A stretch of 64,000 nt of DNA from Psychrobacillus sp. NEAU-3TGS (GCF_029955155.1 NZ_JAPNOZ010000012.1:701610-765609), one strand, 5' to 3'; positions 38,920 to 48,016 are shown, counted from the stretch's first letter. Numbers and translations: made by a program. Notes: generated by a model not told the origin, from the letters alone.

Positions 38920-39748
38920 ACCATTGTTGTTTTCAATAGGTTATCGGATGCTAGGTTCAGTAGTAGATGCAGAAGATATTGTCCAAGAAACTTTTCTAAG
39001 AGCTTACCAATCAAGTGAAGAAAATATAAAATTTAAGAAAGCATATCTCTGTAAAATAATGACAAACCTCTGTCTTGATGTATTAAAGTCTACACGGTAC
39101 AGACGAGAACAATATGTGGGACAATGGAATCCTGAACCATTATTATTAGAAAAATTACAGACCTTTGATCCATCTGAAACGCTTATAGAAAAAGAAGGAT
39201 TAAGTATTGCCTATTTACGAATGATGGAGCATTTGGGAGCAGATGAACGAGCAATTCTCCTTTTAAGAGAGGTATTTGATTTCCCATACTCAGAGATTGC
39301 TAACATAATAGGAAAGAAAGAAGAAAACTGTAGAAAAATTTTTAGCAGGGCTAAGCAAAAGATCTCACGTGTAGAAGGCGAAAGCTTAAACTATGAAAAG
39401 AATACGTTAATAATTAATCGCTTTATAGAAGCATTTCAAAAGCAAAATATGGATGCCTTATTAGAGCTTATATCAGAAAATGTCACACTATTTTCTGATG
39501 GTGGCGGAAAAGTAACGGCTGCTATACGTCCAATCGTATCCTTCTCTAATGTTTTATCCTTATTATACGGAGTCATAAAAAAGGCGCCTGAAGACTTTTA
39601 TTTTGAAATTAAAAATGTCAATTGTCAACCAGCAGTCGTGATATATATGAATGGTAAAATTCAAAGTATCCTTAGTTTTTATATTAATAATGAGAAAATA
39701 GTCGAAATGTATATAACAATGAATCCTGATAAATTACCTATTCATTAA
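38885..39748 (+). CDS. ECF41-family sigma factor with fused SnoaL-like domain
   Basis: A 287-residue extracytoplasmic-function sigma factor. Region 2 (about 5-70; DAEDIVQETFLRAYQ), a linker with WNPEP (81-85), region 4 (about 105-160; FDFPYSEIANIIGKKEENCRK) and a C-terminal SnoaL/NTF2-like domain (about 172-287) with DGGGK (205-209). The linker motif and DGGGK are hallmarks of ECF41, where the fused domain regulates activity in place of an anti-sigma factor. The GTG start has GAAGGAG 7 bases upstream and lies within the oxidoreductase gene. Confidence 0.92.
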   Translation: MKVTKEDYHLFKPLLFSIGYRMLGSVVDAEDIVQETFLRAYQSSEENIKFKKAYLCKIMTNLCLDVLKSTRYRREQYVGQWNPEPLLLEKLQTFDPSETLIEKEGLSIAYLRMMEHLGADERAILLLREVFDFPYSEIANIIGKKEENCRKIFSRAKQKISRVEGESLNYEKNTLIINRFIEAFQKQNMDALLELISENVTLFSDGGGKVTAAIRPIVSFSNVLSLLYGVIKKAPEDFYFEIKNVNCQPAVVIYMNGKIQSILSFYINNEKIVEMYITMNPDKLPIH

Positions 39749-40231
39749 AAGCTATAGAGAAGAGGGAGAAAAGATCATGCTTGCAACAGCTTTTTATCGG
39801 GATTCGAATAAGTAAATCTAATCTACATGTCAAAGTTTTCAATTGTAAAACTTGTATTTAAGTATTCAAACAAAACAGTCCCTAAAACTCAATTAATGAG
39901 ATCCTTTAGGGACAATCGCTTTTTTCCTTTTCTAGTAGAAAAACCTTATTTACTTATGATACGGTTCCCCACTACTAATATAAATTCAGTTTTACCAGTT
40001 ATTTAGAAGGTGTGATACGTGTGCTAACAAATAGGCTAGCCTTATTAGGTGCGCGTGAAGTGGACTTAGTGGATATAAAAAATATTGACCTAAGGATTCT
40101 CACTTTTGTAAGAGAAATTTTCATCCTTCCTATATAAAAAGCTTCCCTGTGTTAGACACAACCCAAAACAATTCAGAATAGTCACCACTTTATCTGACAT
40201 AGGGACACATCCCATGCACAATCAAAACACG
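39749..40231. other. Gene-poor interval with a terminator and a possible gene remnant
   Basis: About 480 bases with no complete gene. It contains the hairpin at 39878-39913 and a 37-codon GTG frame (40021-40134) preceded by GAAGGTG and containing LALLGAREVDLVDIK. This faintly recalls the start of zinc alcohol dehydrogenases but then stops. I treat it as possible debris. Confidence 0.4.
39878..39913 (+). terminator. Hairpin terminator downstream of the sigma-factor gene
   Basis: Perfect stem GTCCCTAAA / TTTAGGGAC with an 18-base loop; a T-rich stretch (CGCTTTTTTCC) follows on the plus strand. On the minus strand TGTTTTGTTTG follows, so it may work both ways. Confidence 0.6.
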
Positions 40232-40261
40232 AGGTCCTGCCTAAACCTATAGACAGGACCT
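40225..40261 (-). terminator. Rho-independent terminator after the amino-acid ABC operon
   Basis: Stem AGGTCCTG.CT / AG.CAGGACCT (40232-40261) with a tail of moderate T content on the minus strand, 8 bases after the ATPase stop. Confidence 0.75.
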
Positions 40262-40268
40262 TGTATAT

Positions 40269-41021
40269 TTATTTCAAAATAGTAGTCTTTAAAAACTCCT
40301 GAGTTCGCTCCTCTTTCGGATTGCTGAAAAACTGCTCGGGATTGCCTCGTTCGACAATTTTTCCATCGTGCATATACACGATCCAATCCGCAACTTCTTT
40401 TGCAAAATCCATTTCATGGGTGACAATAACCATTGTCATTCCTTCATCTGCCAATTCTTTCATGGTGGTTAAAACCTCTCCCACAAGCTCTGGATCGAGT
40501 GCCGAAGTTGGCTCATCAAAAAGCATAATTTCAGGTTCCATCGCAAGTGCCCTAGCAATCGCCACCCGTTGCTTTTGACCGCCTGATAGTTTATTAGGAT
40601 AGACATCTAACTTATCCTCCAAACCTACTTTACTCAGTAATTGTTTTGCTTTGGAGATAGCCTCCTCTTTCGCAACACCCTTTACCATGATAGGAGCTTC
40701 AATAATATTTTCCAAAACAGTTTTGTGTGGGAATAAGTTGAAATGCTGAAACACCATTCCTACCTTTTCTCTAATTTTATTGAGGTTATCGGTACTTGGG
40801 TCGACTTCTTTTCCTTTAATGATAATGTCGCCGTTATCCTTTTTTTCTAGAAAGTTCAAACAGCGAAGGAGCGTACTTTTCCCCGAGCCGCTCGCTCCTA
40901 TTAAACAGACAACATCGCTCTCGTAAACGGTCATATCGATCCCTTTTAATACATGCAAGTCTCCAAATGATTTATTCAATTGATTTATTTTAATCATTTC
41001 TTTTGTGTCCAATGATTTCAT
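40269..41021 (-). CDS. Polar amino-acid ABC transporter, ATPase
   Basis: A 250-residue ATPase of the GlnQ/TcyC type. Walker A is GASGSGKST, the Q loop [12 protein letters not shown], the signature [15 protein letters not shown] and Walker [15 protein letters not shown]. With the permease and lipoprotein upstream it forms a three-gene importer for a polar amino acid. The ATG at 41021 abuts its AGGAG; a TTG at 41012 has better spacing and may be the real start. Cystine, glutamine or arginine are all possible substrates. Confidence 0.9.
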   Translation of the reverse strand: MKSLDTKEMIKINQLNKSFGDLHVLKGIDMTVYESDVVCLIGASGSGKSTLLRCLNFLEKKDNGDIIIKGKEVDPSTDNLNKIREKVGMVFQHFNLFPHKTVLENIIEAPIMVKGVAKEEAISKAKQLLSKVGLEDKLDVYPNKLSGGQKQRVAIARALAMEPEIMLFDEPTSALDPELVGEVLTTMKELADEGMTMVIVTHEMDFAKEVADWIVYMHDGKIVERGNPEQFFSNPKEERTQEFLKTTILK

Positions 41022-41024
41022 CTC

Positions 41025-41714
41025 CTATCTGTCACTTACTGCTAATTTCGATTCAAATCGGTTCACTACGAATGTCAACAACGCCACTAGTACTAAATAG
41101 TAGATTGCTACAATGAGTAAATAAGTCATTTCGTCAAAATTATTGGATCCTAGTGTTGTCGCAACATTGAAAAGCTCATTCATGGAGATAAATGCGGCTA
41201 ACGAAGAATCTTTTAACCCGATGATAAATTGGTTGCCTAGAGGCGGCAACGCTCGACGGAATGCCTGCGGAAGAATAATCCTTCTTAATGTCAGTACTTT
41301 TGTCATTCCCAACGAGCGGCCTGCCTCCATCTGTCCTTTATCGACGGCCTGAATCGATCCTCGAAGGATTTCCGAAATATATGCTCCATTATGTAAAGCC
41401 AAAGCTAAGGATGCGGCCCAGAAATCAGGGAGAAGGAAAATCCCACTAATTCCGAAGTAAAGGATAAATATTTGAACAATCAGAGGTGTCCCACGGACTA
41501 AATAGACATATGCATCTGAAATGAATTCTAATACTTTTATTTTAGAAATCTTTAATAAAGCAAAGAAAAGTCCAATAACTATCCCGATTAAGATAGAAAC
41601 TACAGTCAGCTCTATTGTTAGAAGCATGGCTTTTAGGAATACACTTTTTGTTTCTATGAGTGTTTGTATAAAATGAGAAAAACTTGGCAATGTAGCTACT
41701 TCCTTTCTTTCCAT
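41025..41714 (-). CDS. Polar amino-acid ABC transporter, permease
   Basis: An inner-membrane subunit of the HisM/GlnP family with about five membrane segments and the coupling sequence EAGRSLGMTKVLTLRRIILPQAFRRALPP that contacts the ATPase. Up to 229 residues. No Shine-Dalgarno sequence precedes the ATG at 41714, whereas AAAGGAAG lies 8 bases before a TTG at 41690, giving 221 residues; I consider the TTG plausible. Only 3 bases separate it from the ATPase gene. Confidence 0.9.
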   Translation of the reverse strand: MERKEVATLPSFSHFIQTLIETKSVFLKAMLLTIELTVVSILIGIVIGLFFALLKISKIKVLEFISDAYVYLVRGTPLIVQIFILYFGISGIFLLPDFWAASLALALHNGAYISEILRGSIQAVDKGQMEAGRSLGMTKVLTLRRIILPQAFRRALPPLGNQFIIGLKDSSLAAFISMNELFNVATTLGSNNFDEMTYLLIVAIYYLVLVALLTFVVNRFESKLAVSDR

Positions 41715-41723
41715 AGTGATAGA

Positions 41724-42506
41724 TTATTCCGGTTTTTTGGTAATGTCCTCACCAAAATATTTGATGCTAATCTCAGTTAGTGTTCCATTTTCTCGGAGTT
41801 TCTCCAGCGTTTCGTTTATTCGCTTCAATAGTTGTGGGTTATCCTGGGGCAGCACGATCGCTTGTTCACTACGCTCAATTAACTGCTGTCCTTTAATCTC
41901 AAACCCTTCTTTTGCAGCATTTTTTCCGGTAACAAAATCTGTGATTACCGCATCATGACGTCCGGTGTTTAACGCTTGTAAAGCTGTAATATCACTGTCA
42001 TATGTTTTTATAACGTCTGTATACTTAGCCGCAGTATCGGCATAAGTCGAACCTTTTGCTACAGCCACTTCTTTTCCTGCTAAATCCTCGACAGTCTTAA
42101 TTTGGCTGTCCGGTCTGGTAAAAATTTGCGGTCCAGAATAATAATAGGGAGTCGTGAAGGAAACATGTTTGCTCCGCTGCGGATTAATCGTGTGGCTCGC
42201 AACAGCTGCATCCGCACGACCTGTTTTTACCCCTTCTACAATTCCTTTGAATTTAATACGCTTCTGAACTGGCTTAAGACCCATTTCTTTTGCAATGGCT
42301 TCGCCAACTTCCACATCAAAACCTGACATGGTGAGATCATCATTCATATAACTAAATGGCTTAAACTCACCAGAAGCAGCAAAAACAAATTGATCATTAT
42401 GTATCAGTTTGGATCCATCGGCAAGCTTTTCCTTCTCCGCACAAGCAGATAAAAAGCAGACCGCGATCAAACTAAAAACCAATATTAACTTTTTATTTAC
42501 CCACAT
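41724..42506 (-). CDS. Polar amino-acid ABC transporter, substrate-binding lipoprotein
   Basis: A secreted, lipid-anchored binding protein of 260 residues. The signal peptide ends in the lipobox LSAC (Cys22). The mature part has SBP_bac_3 features: FAASGEFKPFSYMND, SGFDVEVGEAIAKEM, GRADAAVASHTINPQR and VAVAKGSTYAD. The frame opens at a TTG (42518) too close to AAAGGGA; the ATG at 42506 starts MWVNKKLILVF. It is the first gene of the transporter operon. Confidence 0.88.
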   Translation of the reverse strand: MWVNKKLILVFSLIAVCFLSACAEKEKLADGSKLIHNDQFVFAASGEFKPFSYMNDDLTMSGFDVEVGEAIAKEMGLKPVQKRIKFKGIVEGVKTGRADAAVASHTINPQRSKHVSFTTPYYYSGPQIFTRPDSQIKTVEDLAGKEVAVAKGSTYADTAAKYTDVIKTYDSDITALQALNTGRHDAVITDFVTGKNAAKEGFEIKGQQLIERSEQAIVLPQDNPQLLKRINETLEKLRENGTLTEISIKYFGEDITKKPE

Positions 42507-42611
42507 GCTGGCTATCAATCCCTTTCACTCTTATTTATTTCTACAATACTATTGCTAACTAAGTAGCTAACTTATATATGGTAAATACCCAATTACTCCC
42601 CGATTAAACAA

Positions 42612-42649
42612 AAGAGTATTAGGCACCTTTAATGGTGCCTAACACTCTT
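42612..42649 (-). terminator. Strong hairpin upstream of the amino-acid ABC operon
   Basis: AAGAGT.TTAGGCACC / GGTGCCTAA.ACTCTT forms a long stem followed on the minus strand by TTTGTTTAAT. It is either a second terminator for the YczE-like gene or part of a leader for the transporter. Confidence 0.6.
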
Positions 42650-42689
42650 TGTATAACACCTATCATACATATTTGATTTATGTGAAAAT

Positions 42690-42716
42690 GAAAAGGGACC
42701 CCATGATGGGATCCCT
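42690..42716 (-). terminator. Rho-independent terminator after the YczE-like gene
   Basis: Stem AGGGA.CCCAT / ATGGG.TCCCT (42694-42716) followed on the minus strand by TTTTCATTTTC, 29 bases after the stop codon. Confidence 0.75.
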
Positions 42717-42745
42717 ATACATCGATTTTATTTATTTTTAGTTGT

Positions 42746-43381
42746 TTACATTTGCGTTAACAGGCGATCCTTTTGACCAAGAAAATATGCCATCAGTTTC
42801 TTACATTGAGGAATAGAAAATCCTAAAATTGGCCCTAATCCAAACGCAATAAACACTGTTCCAATTCCAACTGGCCCCCCTAACATCCAACCAAGAAGAA
42901 AAACGAGTACTTCTATTCCATTTCTAACCAACGGAATACTCCAGCCCGTTCTTTCAATGATTAAAAACATAAAGCTATCTCTAGGACCTGCTCCAAAATC
43001 AGCGGAAACATATAATCCAATTCCGTACCCAATTAAAACAACACCTATGATAAAGGCAATCGTTGCTTCTGCTAAACTATCAGTGCTAGGTAAAATTGAA
43101 TTAAAAAGATCAATAAATAATCCTAATAACAACATATTCAAAAAAGCCCCTATTTTTGGCCATGCCTTATTGAAAAGTGAACTGATCAGCAAAAGTAAAA
43201 ATCCACTTATTATCGACCAAGTTCCAATAGTAAAGCCAAATTTAGTGAATAAACCATAATGAAAAACATCCCATGGTCCAATACCTAAATGCTTCCCTTC
43301 AATTGTTAAAGAAATCCCAAATGCTAACACCATTAATCCAAAAATAAAAAAAGACCAGCGTAGAATCCATTTCTTTTTCAT
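42746..43381 (-). CDS. YczE/YyaS/YitT-family membrane protein
   Basis: A 211-residue integral membrane protein with about five or six membrane segments. Conserved spots are GKHLGIGPWDVFHYGLF in the first loop and DFGAGPRDSFMFLIIERTG in the second, a repeated G-x-GPxD pattern typical of this family. Function is not established; B. subtilis YczE affects secondary metabolite production. GAGGAG precedes the ATG. It stands alone with its own terminator. Confidence 0.85.
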   Translation of the reverse strand: MKKKWILRWSFFIFGLMVLAFGISLTIEGKHLGIGPWDVFHYGLFTKFGFTIGTWSIISGFLLLLISSLFNKAWPKIGAFLNMLLLGLFIDLFNSILPSTDSLAEATIAFIIGVVLIGYGIGLYVSADFGAGPRDSFMFLIIERTGWSIPLVRNGIEVLVFLLGWMLGGPVGIGTVFIAFGLGPILGFSIPQCKKLMAYFLGQKDRLLTQM

Positions 43382-43662
43382 AACCGCTCCTCTATCATAT
43401 AAAATACTTTTTTATTAATATAACATTAAATTTGGACAGAATTTATAATCTATATTTTCCGAAATGTCCTCCACAATCATATTTTTATTCTCTTATTAAG
43501 AGAATCGCGGAGTCTTATTCGTTTTAATAATAGAGAAGCTGACGAAGGCAAAAAGAGGAGCATTTTTACTACCTGACCCATTACTTCCAACTTCCCATGA
43601 ATTTCTGTTAGAATTAATATCTACTGGTAATAATAAAATATAGAAAAAATAGGATGATGCAA

Positions 43663-44625
43663 ATGATTGGAATGGGATATCGGACAATTAAAACGGCAAT
43701 AGGAGCAGGGTTAGCAATTTGGCTTACGAGTTTATTCGACTTGGAGTTTGGATCATTTGCCGCCATAATTGTAATAATGTGTATTGAGAAGACAAAGAGA
43801 AAGACATTACATTCTATCCAGAAAAAGTTTTTCGCATCTCTGTTATCGTTAATTCTTGGTTCCATATTTTTTGAAGTATTGGGATATCACCCAGTTGTCT
43901 TAACTCTATTTATCCTATTGTTTGTCCCAATCCTTATGAAGGTACGTATTCAAGAAGGTTTAGTTACAAGCATAGTTATCATTTTACATATTTATACAGT
44001 AAGGGAAGCCAACTTAGAAAACTTATTGAATGAACTCTATATTATTTTCATTGGAATAGGTATCGCCATACTCGTAAATAGTATTATGCCAAGCTTTAAG
44101 AAAGAAATTGAAAAATATAAAACGGAAATCGAAAATAAATTCAGCGTTATTCTGTACCAATTCTCTATTCTTTTAAAAGATAATGATCAAAAGTGGGACA
44201 GAAAAGAGTTAGTCGAAGTAGAAAATATTCTTAATCAAGCTAAAAATATTACTATTCAAGATGTAGAAAATCATCTGTTAAGAAAAGAAAACAAAGATTA
44301 TTACTATCTCGAAATGCGAGAGGATCAACTGGAAATCCTAAAACAGATGGTAGACACCCTAAGCATAGTTTCTTCATCAGAATTAGATGTCAAACAAAAA
44401 GGAATGCTTGCGAATATCTTTCAGTACATCAGTGAACATGTGGATTCAGGAGATACCACCATCGCATTAGAGCTATTAGAGGAATACGAAGAATCAATTC
44501 GTGAAACAGAATTACCGAAGACAAGGGAAGAGTTTGAAATCAGAGCAAATCTATTTTATTTAAATTTCGAGATAAAGAATTACTTAATTATTAAACAGGA
44601 TATATATAATAGAAGTAAACTTTAG
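43663..44625 (+). CDS. Aromatic acid exporter family (FUSC/ArAE-like) membrane protein
   Basis: A 320-residue protein with an N-terminal block of four or five membrane segments (about 5-135; GAGLAIWLTSLFDLEFGSFAAI) and a long charged, helical cytoplasmic C-terminal half (about 140-320). This is the layout of the Bacillus YqjA/YgaE aromatic-acid-exporter-like family. A first ATG at 43654 touches AGGATG; the ATG at 43663 has 8-base spacing and is chosen. Substrate unknown. Confidence 0.82.
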   Translation: MIGMGYRTIKTAIGAGLAIWLTSLFDLEFGSFAAIIVIMCIEKTKRKTLHSIQKKFFASLLSLILGSIFFEVLGYHPVVLTLFILLFVPILMKVRIQEGLVTSIVIILHIYTVREANLENLLNELYIIFIGIGIAILVNSIMPSFKKEIEKYKTEIENKFSVILYQFSILLKDNDQKWDRKELVEVENILNQAKNITIQDVENHLLRKENKDYYYLEMREDQLEILKQMVDTLSIVSSSELDVKQKGMLANIFQYISEHVDSGDTTIALELLEEYEESIRETELPKTREEFEIRANLFYLNFEIKNYLIIKQDIYNRSKL

Positions 44626-44654
44626 ATCCAGAGGCTAGCCATCATCTTTACAAT

Positions 44655-44801
44655 GTCGTTATTTTAGAAGTAGATACCGAAGAAGAAGCAGTTGAACTGG
44701 TGAATAATGACCTTGCTGTAAAAGAAGGAATAATGGAAGCACACTATTTCCATACCGAGTTGCTTAATATGAAAAAAATCCTATTCAAGAAAAATTATTG
44801 A
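44655..44801 (+). pseudogene. Truncated YciI-family gene (3' fragment)
   Basis: The frame reads VVILEVDTEEEAVELVNNDLAVKEGIMEA, then diverges, then stops. It matches residues 61-90 of the intact YciI-family protein encoded at 49919-50221 with only a few changes, and the DNA is also alike (ATTTTAGAAGTAGATAC). The 5' two-thirds is missing and there is no start codon or ribosome-binding site. A decayed paralogue. Confidence 0.85.
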
Positions 44802-44810
44802 ATAGGATTT
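44772..44810 (-). terminator. Terminator after aspA, probably bidirectional
   Basis: Perfect 13-base stem AAATCCTATTCAA / TTGAATAGGATTT (44776-44810) with seven Ts on the minus strand, 6 bases after the aspA stop. Confidence 0.88.
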
Positions 44811-44816
44811 TTATAT

Positions 44817-46241
44817 TCAACTCTTTACAAGTGCTCTACCACCGGCGATACCAGGATGTGTCATTTCAAATGGATCTAATATTATATCTAATTGTTCTGC
44901 TGTTAAAACTCCGGATTGTAAACACAGTTCACGTACAGAAGCTCCAGTAGCGATAGCTTCTTTTGCAATTTGAGCTGCAAGTTCGTATCCGATATGAGGA
45001 TTTACTGCAGTGATAATTCCTACACTTTTTTCAACGTATTCTCTTAATCGTTCTTTATTCGCAGTAATGCCTACTAAACATTTTTCAGTAAATGTTGTAA
45101 ATACATTATTCATGATCGAAATGGATTGAATTAAATTATAAAATAAAACCGGTTCCATGACATTTAGTTCAAATTGGCCAGCTTCAGAAGCTGCCGAAAT
45201 AGTTAAATCATTCCCCATAACTTGGAAAGCTACTTGGTTCACGACTTCAGCCATTACAGGATTTACTTTTCCAGGCATGATCGATGACCCTGGTTGACGA
45301 GCAGGTAATTGGATTTCAAATAAACCATCACGTGGTCCAGAAGCCATTAAGCGTAAGTCATTTGCGATTTTTGACATATTAATCATACAAACTTTTAAAT
45401 TTGCAGATACTTCGGTATAACAATCTGTATTTTGAGTAGCGTCCACTAAATGTTCGGCACATTTTAATGGTAAGCCACTAATTTCACTAAGATTTCGTAC
45501 GACTAATTCGATATATAAGGGATCCGCATTTAATCCTGTACCAACGGCAGTTGCACCCATATTGATGTCATATAAGTGTTGTCTGGAAAGTGAAATACGA
45601 TCAATGTCACGTGAAATAACACGACTATATGATTCAAATTCTTGACTCAGTAAGATTGGCACGGCATCTTGAAGATGAGTACGCCCCATTTTAATAATAC
45701 CTTCAAATTCTTTTGCTTTGGTAACAAATGCTTTTTGCATTGTCTTAGTAGCTTCGAGTAATTGATCCATTAAGCACAACACTGCAATATGTGTAGCCGT
45801 TGGAAAGGCATCATTTGTAGATTGAGACATATTAATATGACTATTTGGGCTAATGAGTGTATAATTCCCTTTTTCTTCTCCCATTAACTCAAGAGCACGA
45901 TTAGCTATGACTTCGTTTGCATTCATATTAATAGATGTTCCTGCGCCACCTTGAATAGGATCGACTATAAATTGGCCATTCCATTTTCCAGCAATGACTT
46001 CATCACACGCTTGAATAATCGATTGTCCAATTTCCTTCTCCAACATACCAACTTCCATATTTGCTAATGCTGCAGCTTTTTTCACAATACCTAAAGATTT
46101 TATAAGTTCTGGGTGAATTCGATATCCCGTAATCGGAAAGTTTTCTACTGCTCTCATAGTTTGAACACCATAATAGGCATCTTTCGGAATTTCTTTTTCC
46201 CCTAAAAAATCTTTTTCCATACGAAACTCTGTGGTAACCAT
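44817..46241 (-). CDS. aspA: Aspartate ammonia-lyase
   Basis: Converts L-aspartate to fumarate and ammonia; 474 residues of the fumarase/aspartase superfamily. GRTHLQDAVP, the signature GSSIMPGKVNP and MEKDFLGEKEIP near the start match B. subtilis AnsB closely. The frame is open 37 codons further up to 46352, but TGGAG 9 bases before the ATG at 46241 and homology support the shorter form. No asparaginase gene is beside it, unlike the B. subtilis ansAB operon. Confidence 0.95.
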   Translation of the reverse strand: MVTTEFRMEKDFLGEKEIPKDAYYGVQTMRAVENFPITGYRIHPELIKSLGIVKKAAALANMEVGMLEKEIGQSIIQACDEVIAGKWNGQFIVDPIQGGAGTSINMNANEVIANRALELMGEEKGNYTLISPNSHINMSQSTNDAFPTATHIAVLCLMDQLLEATKTMQKAFVTKAKEFEGIIKMGRTHLQDAVPILLSQEFESYSRVISRDIDRISLSRQHLYDINMGATAVGTGLNADPLYIELVVRNLSEISGLPLKCAEHLVDATQNTDCYTEVSANLKVCMINMSKIANDLRLMASGPRDGLFEIQLPARQPGSSIMPGKVNPVMAEVVNQVAFQVMGNDLTISAASEAGQFELNVMEPVLFYNLIQSISIMNNVFTTFTEKCLVGITANKERLREYVEKSVGIITAVNPHIGYELAAQIAKEAIATGASVRELCLQSGVLTAEQLDIILDPFEMTHPGIAGGRALVKS

Positions 46242-46261
46242 TATCATAATCTCCATTTCTA

Positions 46262-46275
46262 AGAAAACGTTTATT
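46262..46275 (-). promoter_or_regulatory. Possible CcpA cre-like site upstream of aspA
   Basis: AGAAAACGTTTATT (plus strand) fits 12 of 14 positions of the cre consensus TGWAARCGYTWNCW and lies about 20-35 bases before the start codon. Confidence 0.3.
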
Positions 46276-46345
46276 TCGAAATATTCTTCATCAGTTAATA
46301 GGTTAACACATCTAAAAAATAATACTATTATATTATTCATTAATC

Positions 46346-46394
46346 GACACAAAATCCTACTAAAAAGTTAAATTGTCGGCTATTTAGTAGGATT
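46346..46394 (-). terminator. Terminator after the Bcr/CflA-type exporter gene
   Basis: Perfect 12-base stem AATCCTACTAAA / TTTAGTAGGATT (46353-46364 and 46383-46394); TTTGTG follows on the minus strand. It lies 12 bases after the exporter stop. Confidence 0.7.
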
Positions 46395-46406
46395 CTCTTT
46401 TCACAT

Positions 46407-47618
46407 TTAATTCTCTTTTCTCACTAATAACATAAAAATCACCAAAGCAATACCACTACAAAAAACAATGATCATTCCCATCGGCCAAGCTGTTTGATCA
46501 CCTGCTATTCCAACGAGCGGAGAAACAGTCGCTCCACCGATGAAAGGAAGTAAACCAAGGAACGCCGAAGCACTTCCTGCCGATTTACCTTGTCTTTGCA
46601 TCCCTAGTGAAAATGCGGAAGTAGAAACCATACCCACACTGGATACGACTAAGAATAATGCAAGAGACATGAAGAACAAAGGCAATTTATAAATAATCAC
46701 TATCAAAAGCAAAAGACTGCCTATAAATGATAAAAGGACGCCACTGAAAAGTAATCTCACTTCCCCAATGGTACTTGATAGTCTTCCTGTTACTTGCGCT
46801 GCGATTATAATTCCAATTCCGTTCAATGCAAACAACATAGAAAATTGTTGCGGAGTTACATTGTAGATGTTTTGCAAGACAAACGGAGATCCCGCGATAT
46901 ACGCAAACATACTCGCCATAATAAGTGCTTGTGTACATGCAATCCCCATAAAGAGACGATCCTTCAATAAAATTCGAAATGTCTTAACAACCGCCAACAT
47001 ACTACCTTCCGACCTTTTTTCTCTAGGTAATGTCTCCGGTAGAAAAAGGAGTACACCTAAAAACATGACCAGACCAATAATTCCTAAAATAATAAACACA
47101 GCATTCCATGAGGTAAAGTTTAATACCAACCCACCCGCGATTGGTGCTAGAATTGGTGCAGCACCATTTACAAGTGCAAGTAATGCGATAAATTTCGTTA
47201 AATCTTTACCCGAATACAAATCTCGAGCTGAGGCACGGGCAATAACGATTCCTGCCGCGCCTGTCACCCCTTGCACAAAACGCAAAACAATAAAGACCCA
47301 AATATGCGTACTAAGGGCACATAGTACAGAGGCAATTACGTAAACAATAAGTGTATACACAAGCGGTCTACGTCTTCCCCGAATATCACTTAAGGGGCCA
47401 AATATGAGCTGACCAACTGCAAGTCCTAACAAGCAAGCGGTAATACTTAATTGCGCAAGAGATGTTGTCGTTTCTAAGTCAATAGCAACAATCGGTAGTG
47501 CCGGCAGATACATATCCATCGATAATGGCCCGAATGCAGTGAGTGAACCTAATAGCAGGACAAGCCAAACTTTGGATGTGGATTTTGTAGCTTCCTTGTC
47601 ATTTTCTAATCTATTCAT
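46407..47618 (-). CDS. Bcr/CflA-family multidrug efflux MFS transporter
   Basis: A 403-residue proton-driven exporter with 12 predicted membrane segments. The first segment GPLSMDMYLPALPIV and the loop motif GQLIFGPLSDIRGRRRPL are typical of the Bcr/CflA branch; RARARDLY-like IVIARASARDLYSG also fits. Drug range unknown. The Shine-Dalgarno sequence AAAGGAA is rather far (12 bases) from the ATG. Confidence 0.9.
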   Translation of the reverse strand: MNRLENDKEATKSTSKVWLVLLLGSLTAFGPLSMDMYLPALPIVAIDLETTTSLAQLSITACLLGLAVGQLIFGPLSDIRGRRRPLVYTLIVYVIASVLCALSTHIWVFIVLRFVQGVTGAAGIVIARASARDLYSGKDLTKFIALLALVNGAAPILAPIAGGLVLNFTSWNAVFIILGIIGLVMFLGVLLFLPETLPREKRSEGSMLAVVKTFRILLKDRLFMGIACTQALIMASMFAYIAGSPFVLQNIYNVTPQQFSMLFALNGIGIIIAAQVTGRLSSTIGEVRLLFSGVLLSFIGSLLLLIVIIYKLPLFFMSLALFLVVSSVGMVSTSAFSLGMQRQGKSAGSASAFLGLLPFIGGATVSPLVGIAGDQTAWPMGMIIVFCSGIALVIFMLLVRKEN

Positions 47619-47846
47619 AAATTAATATAATTCCTTTCAATAATAACTTATTATTTATCTGAGATAACTTTTGCAGTTTCATTCCAAAGTTGTATCATCG
47701 GTATTTCTAGCAGAAAAAATCGTCCCTGTAATAGAAATAATTCTACACTATTCTAAGATTTAAAAATACATATCTATTGAAGACGATAAAGAACCATTTC
47801 TGTTTTATTACCTACATAGGGGCTGAATTGAAAAAATTGTAAACAC

Positions 47847-47875
47847 TTGAAACGCCAATATTTCACTTGTATATT
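47847..47875 (+). promoter_or_regulatory. Promoter of candidate antitoxin RNA
   Basis: TTGAAA (47847-47852), 17-base spacer, TATATT (47870-47875): each hexamer matches SigA consensus at 5 of 6. It points toward the 3' end of the small toxin gene on the other strand. Confidence 0.65.
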
Positions 47876-47881
47876 AATGGT

Positions 47882-48016
47882 AATATTTAAATGCAATAAA
47901 AAGACCGCCTGATGTTCCTGCATCAAACGGTTAATAATAGCGGTTCCCCTCAAGTGGATTGGCTGGGTGATAGGATTAACCTATCTGAGCGCTAACTCAA
48001 GGATGGGGTATTTTTG
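47882..48016 (+). ncRNA. Candidate type I antitoxin RNA (RatA-like)
   Basis: A predicted RNA of about 135 bases, from the promoter at 47847-47875 to a terminator made of CCTATC-TGAG-CGCTAA-CTCA-AG-GATGGG (47980-48007) and ATTTTT. It is fully complementary to the 3' end of the toxin ORF and to its 3' untranslated region and terminator. This is the arrangement of txpA/RatA-type modules. The start site is inferred. Confidence 0.55.
47896..47931 (-). terminator. Terminator of the toxin mRNA
   Basis: Minus-strand stem ACCGTTTGATG / CATCAGGCGGT with two mismatches (47904-47931), followed by CTTTTTAT. Confidence 0.7.

Noticed and set aside
40269-42506. Naming the ABC transporter tcyABC (cystine) or glnHPQ
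   Set aside because: The motifs fit polar amino-acid importers in general; no residue pattern or riboswitch I can see fixes the substrate.
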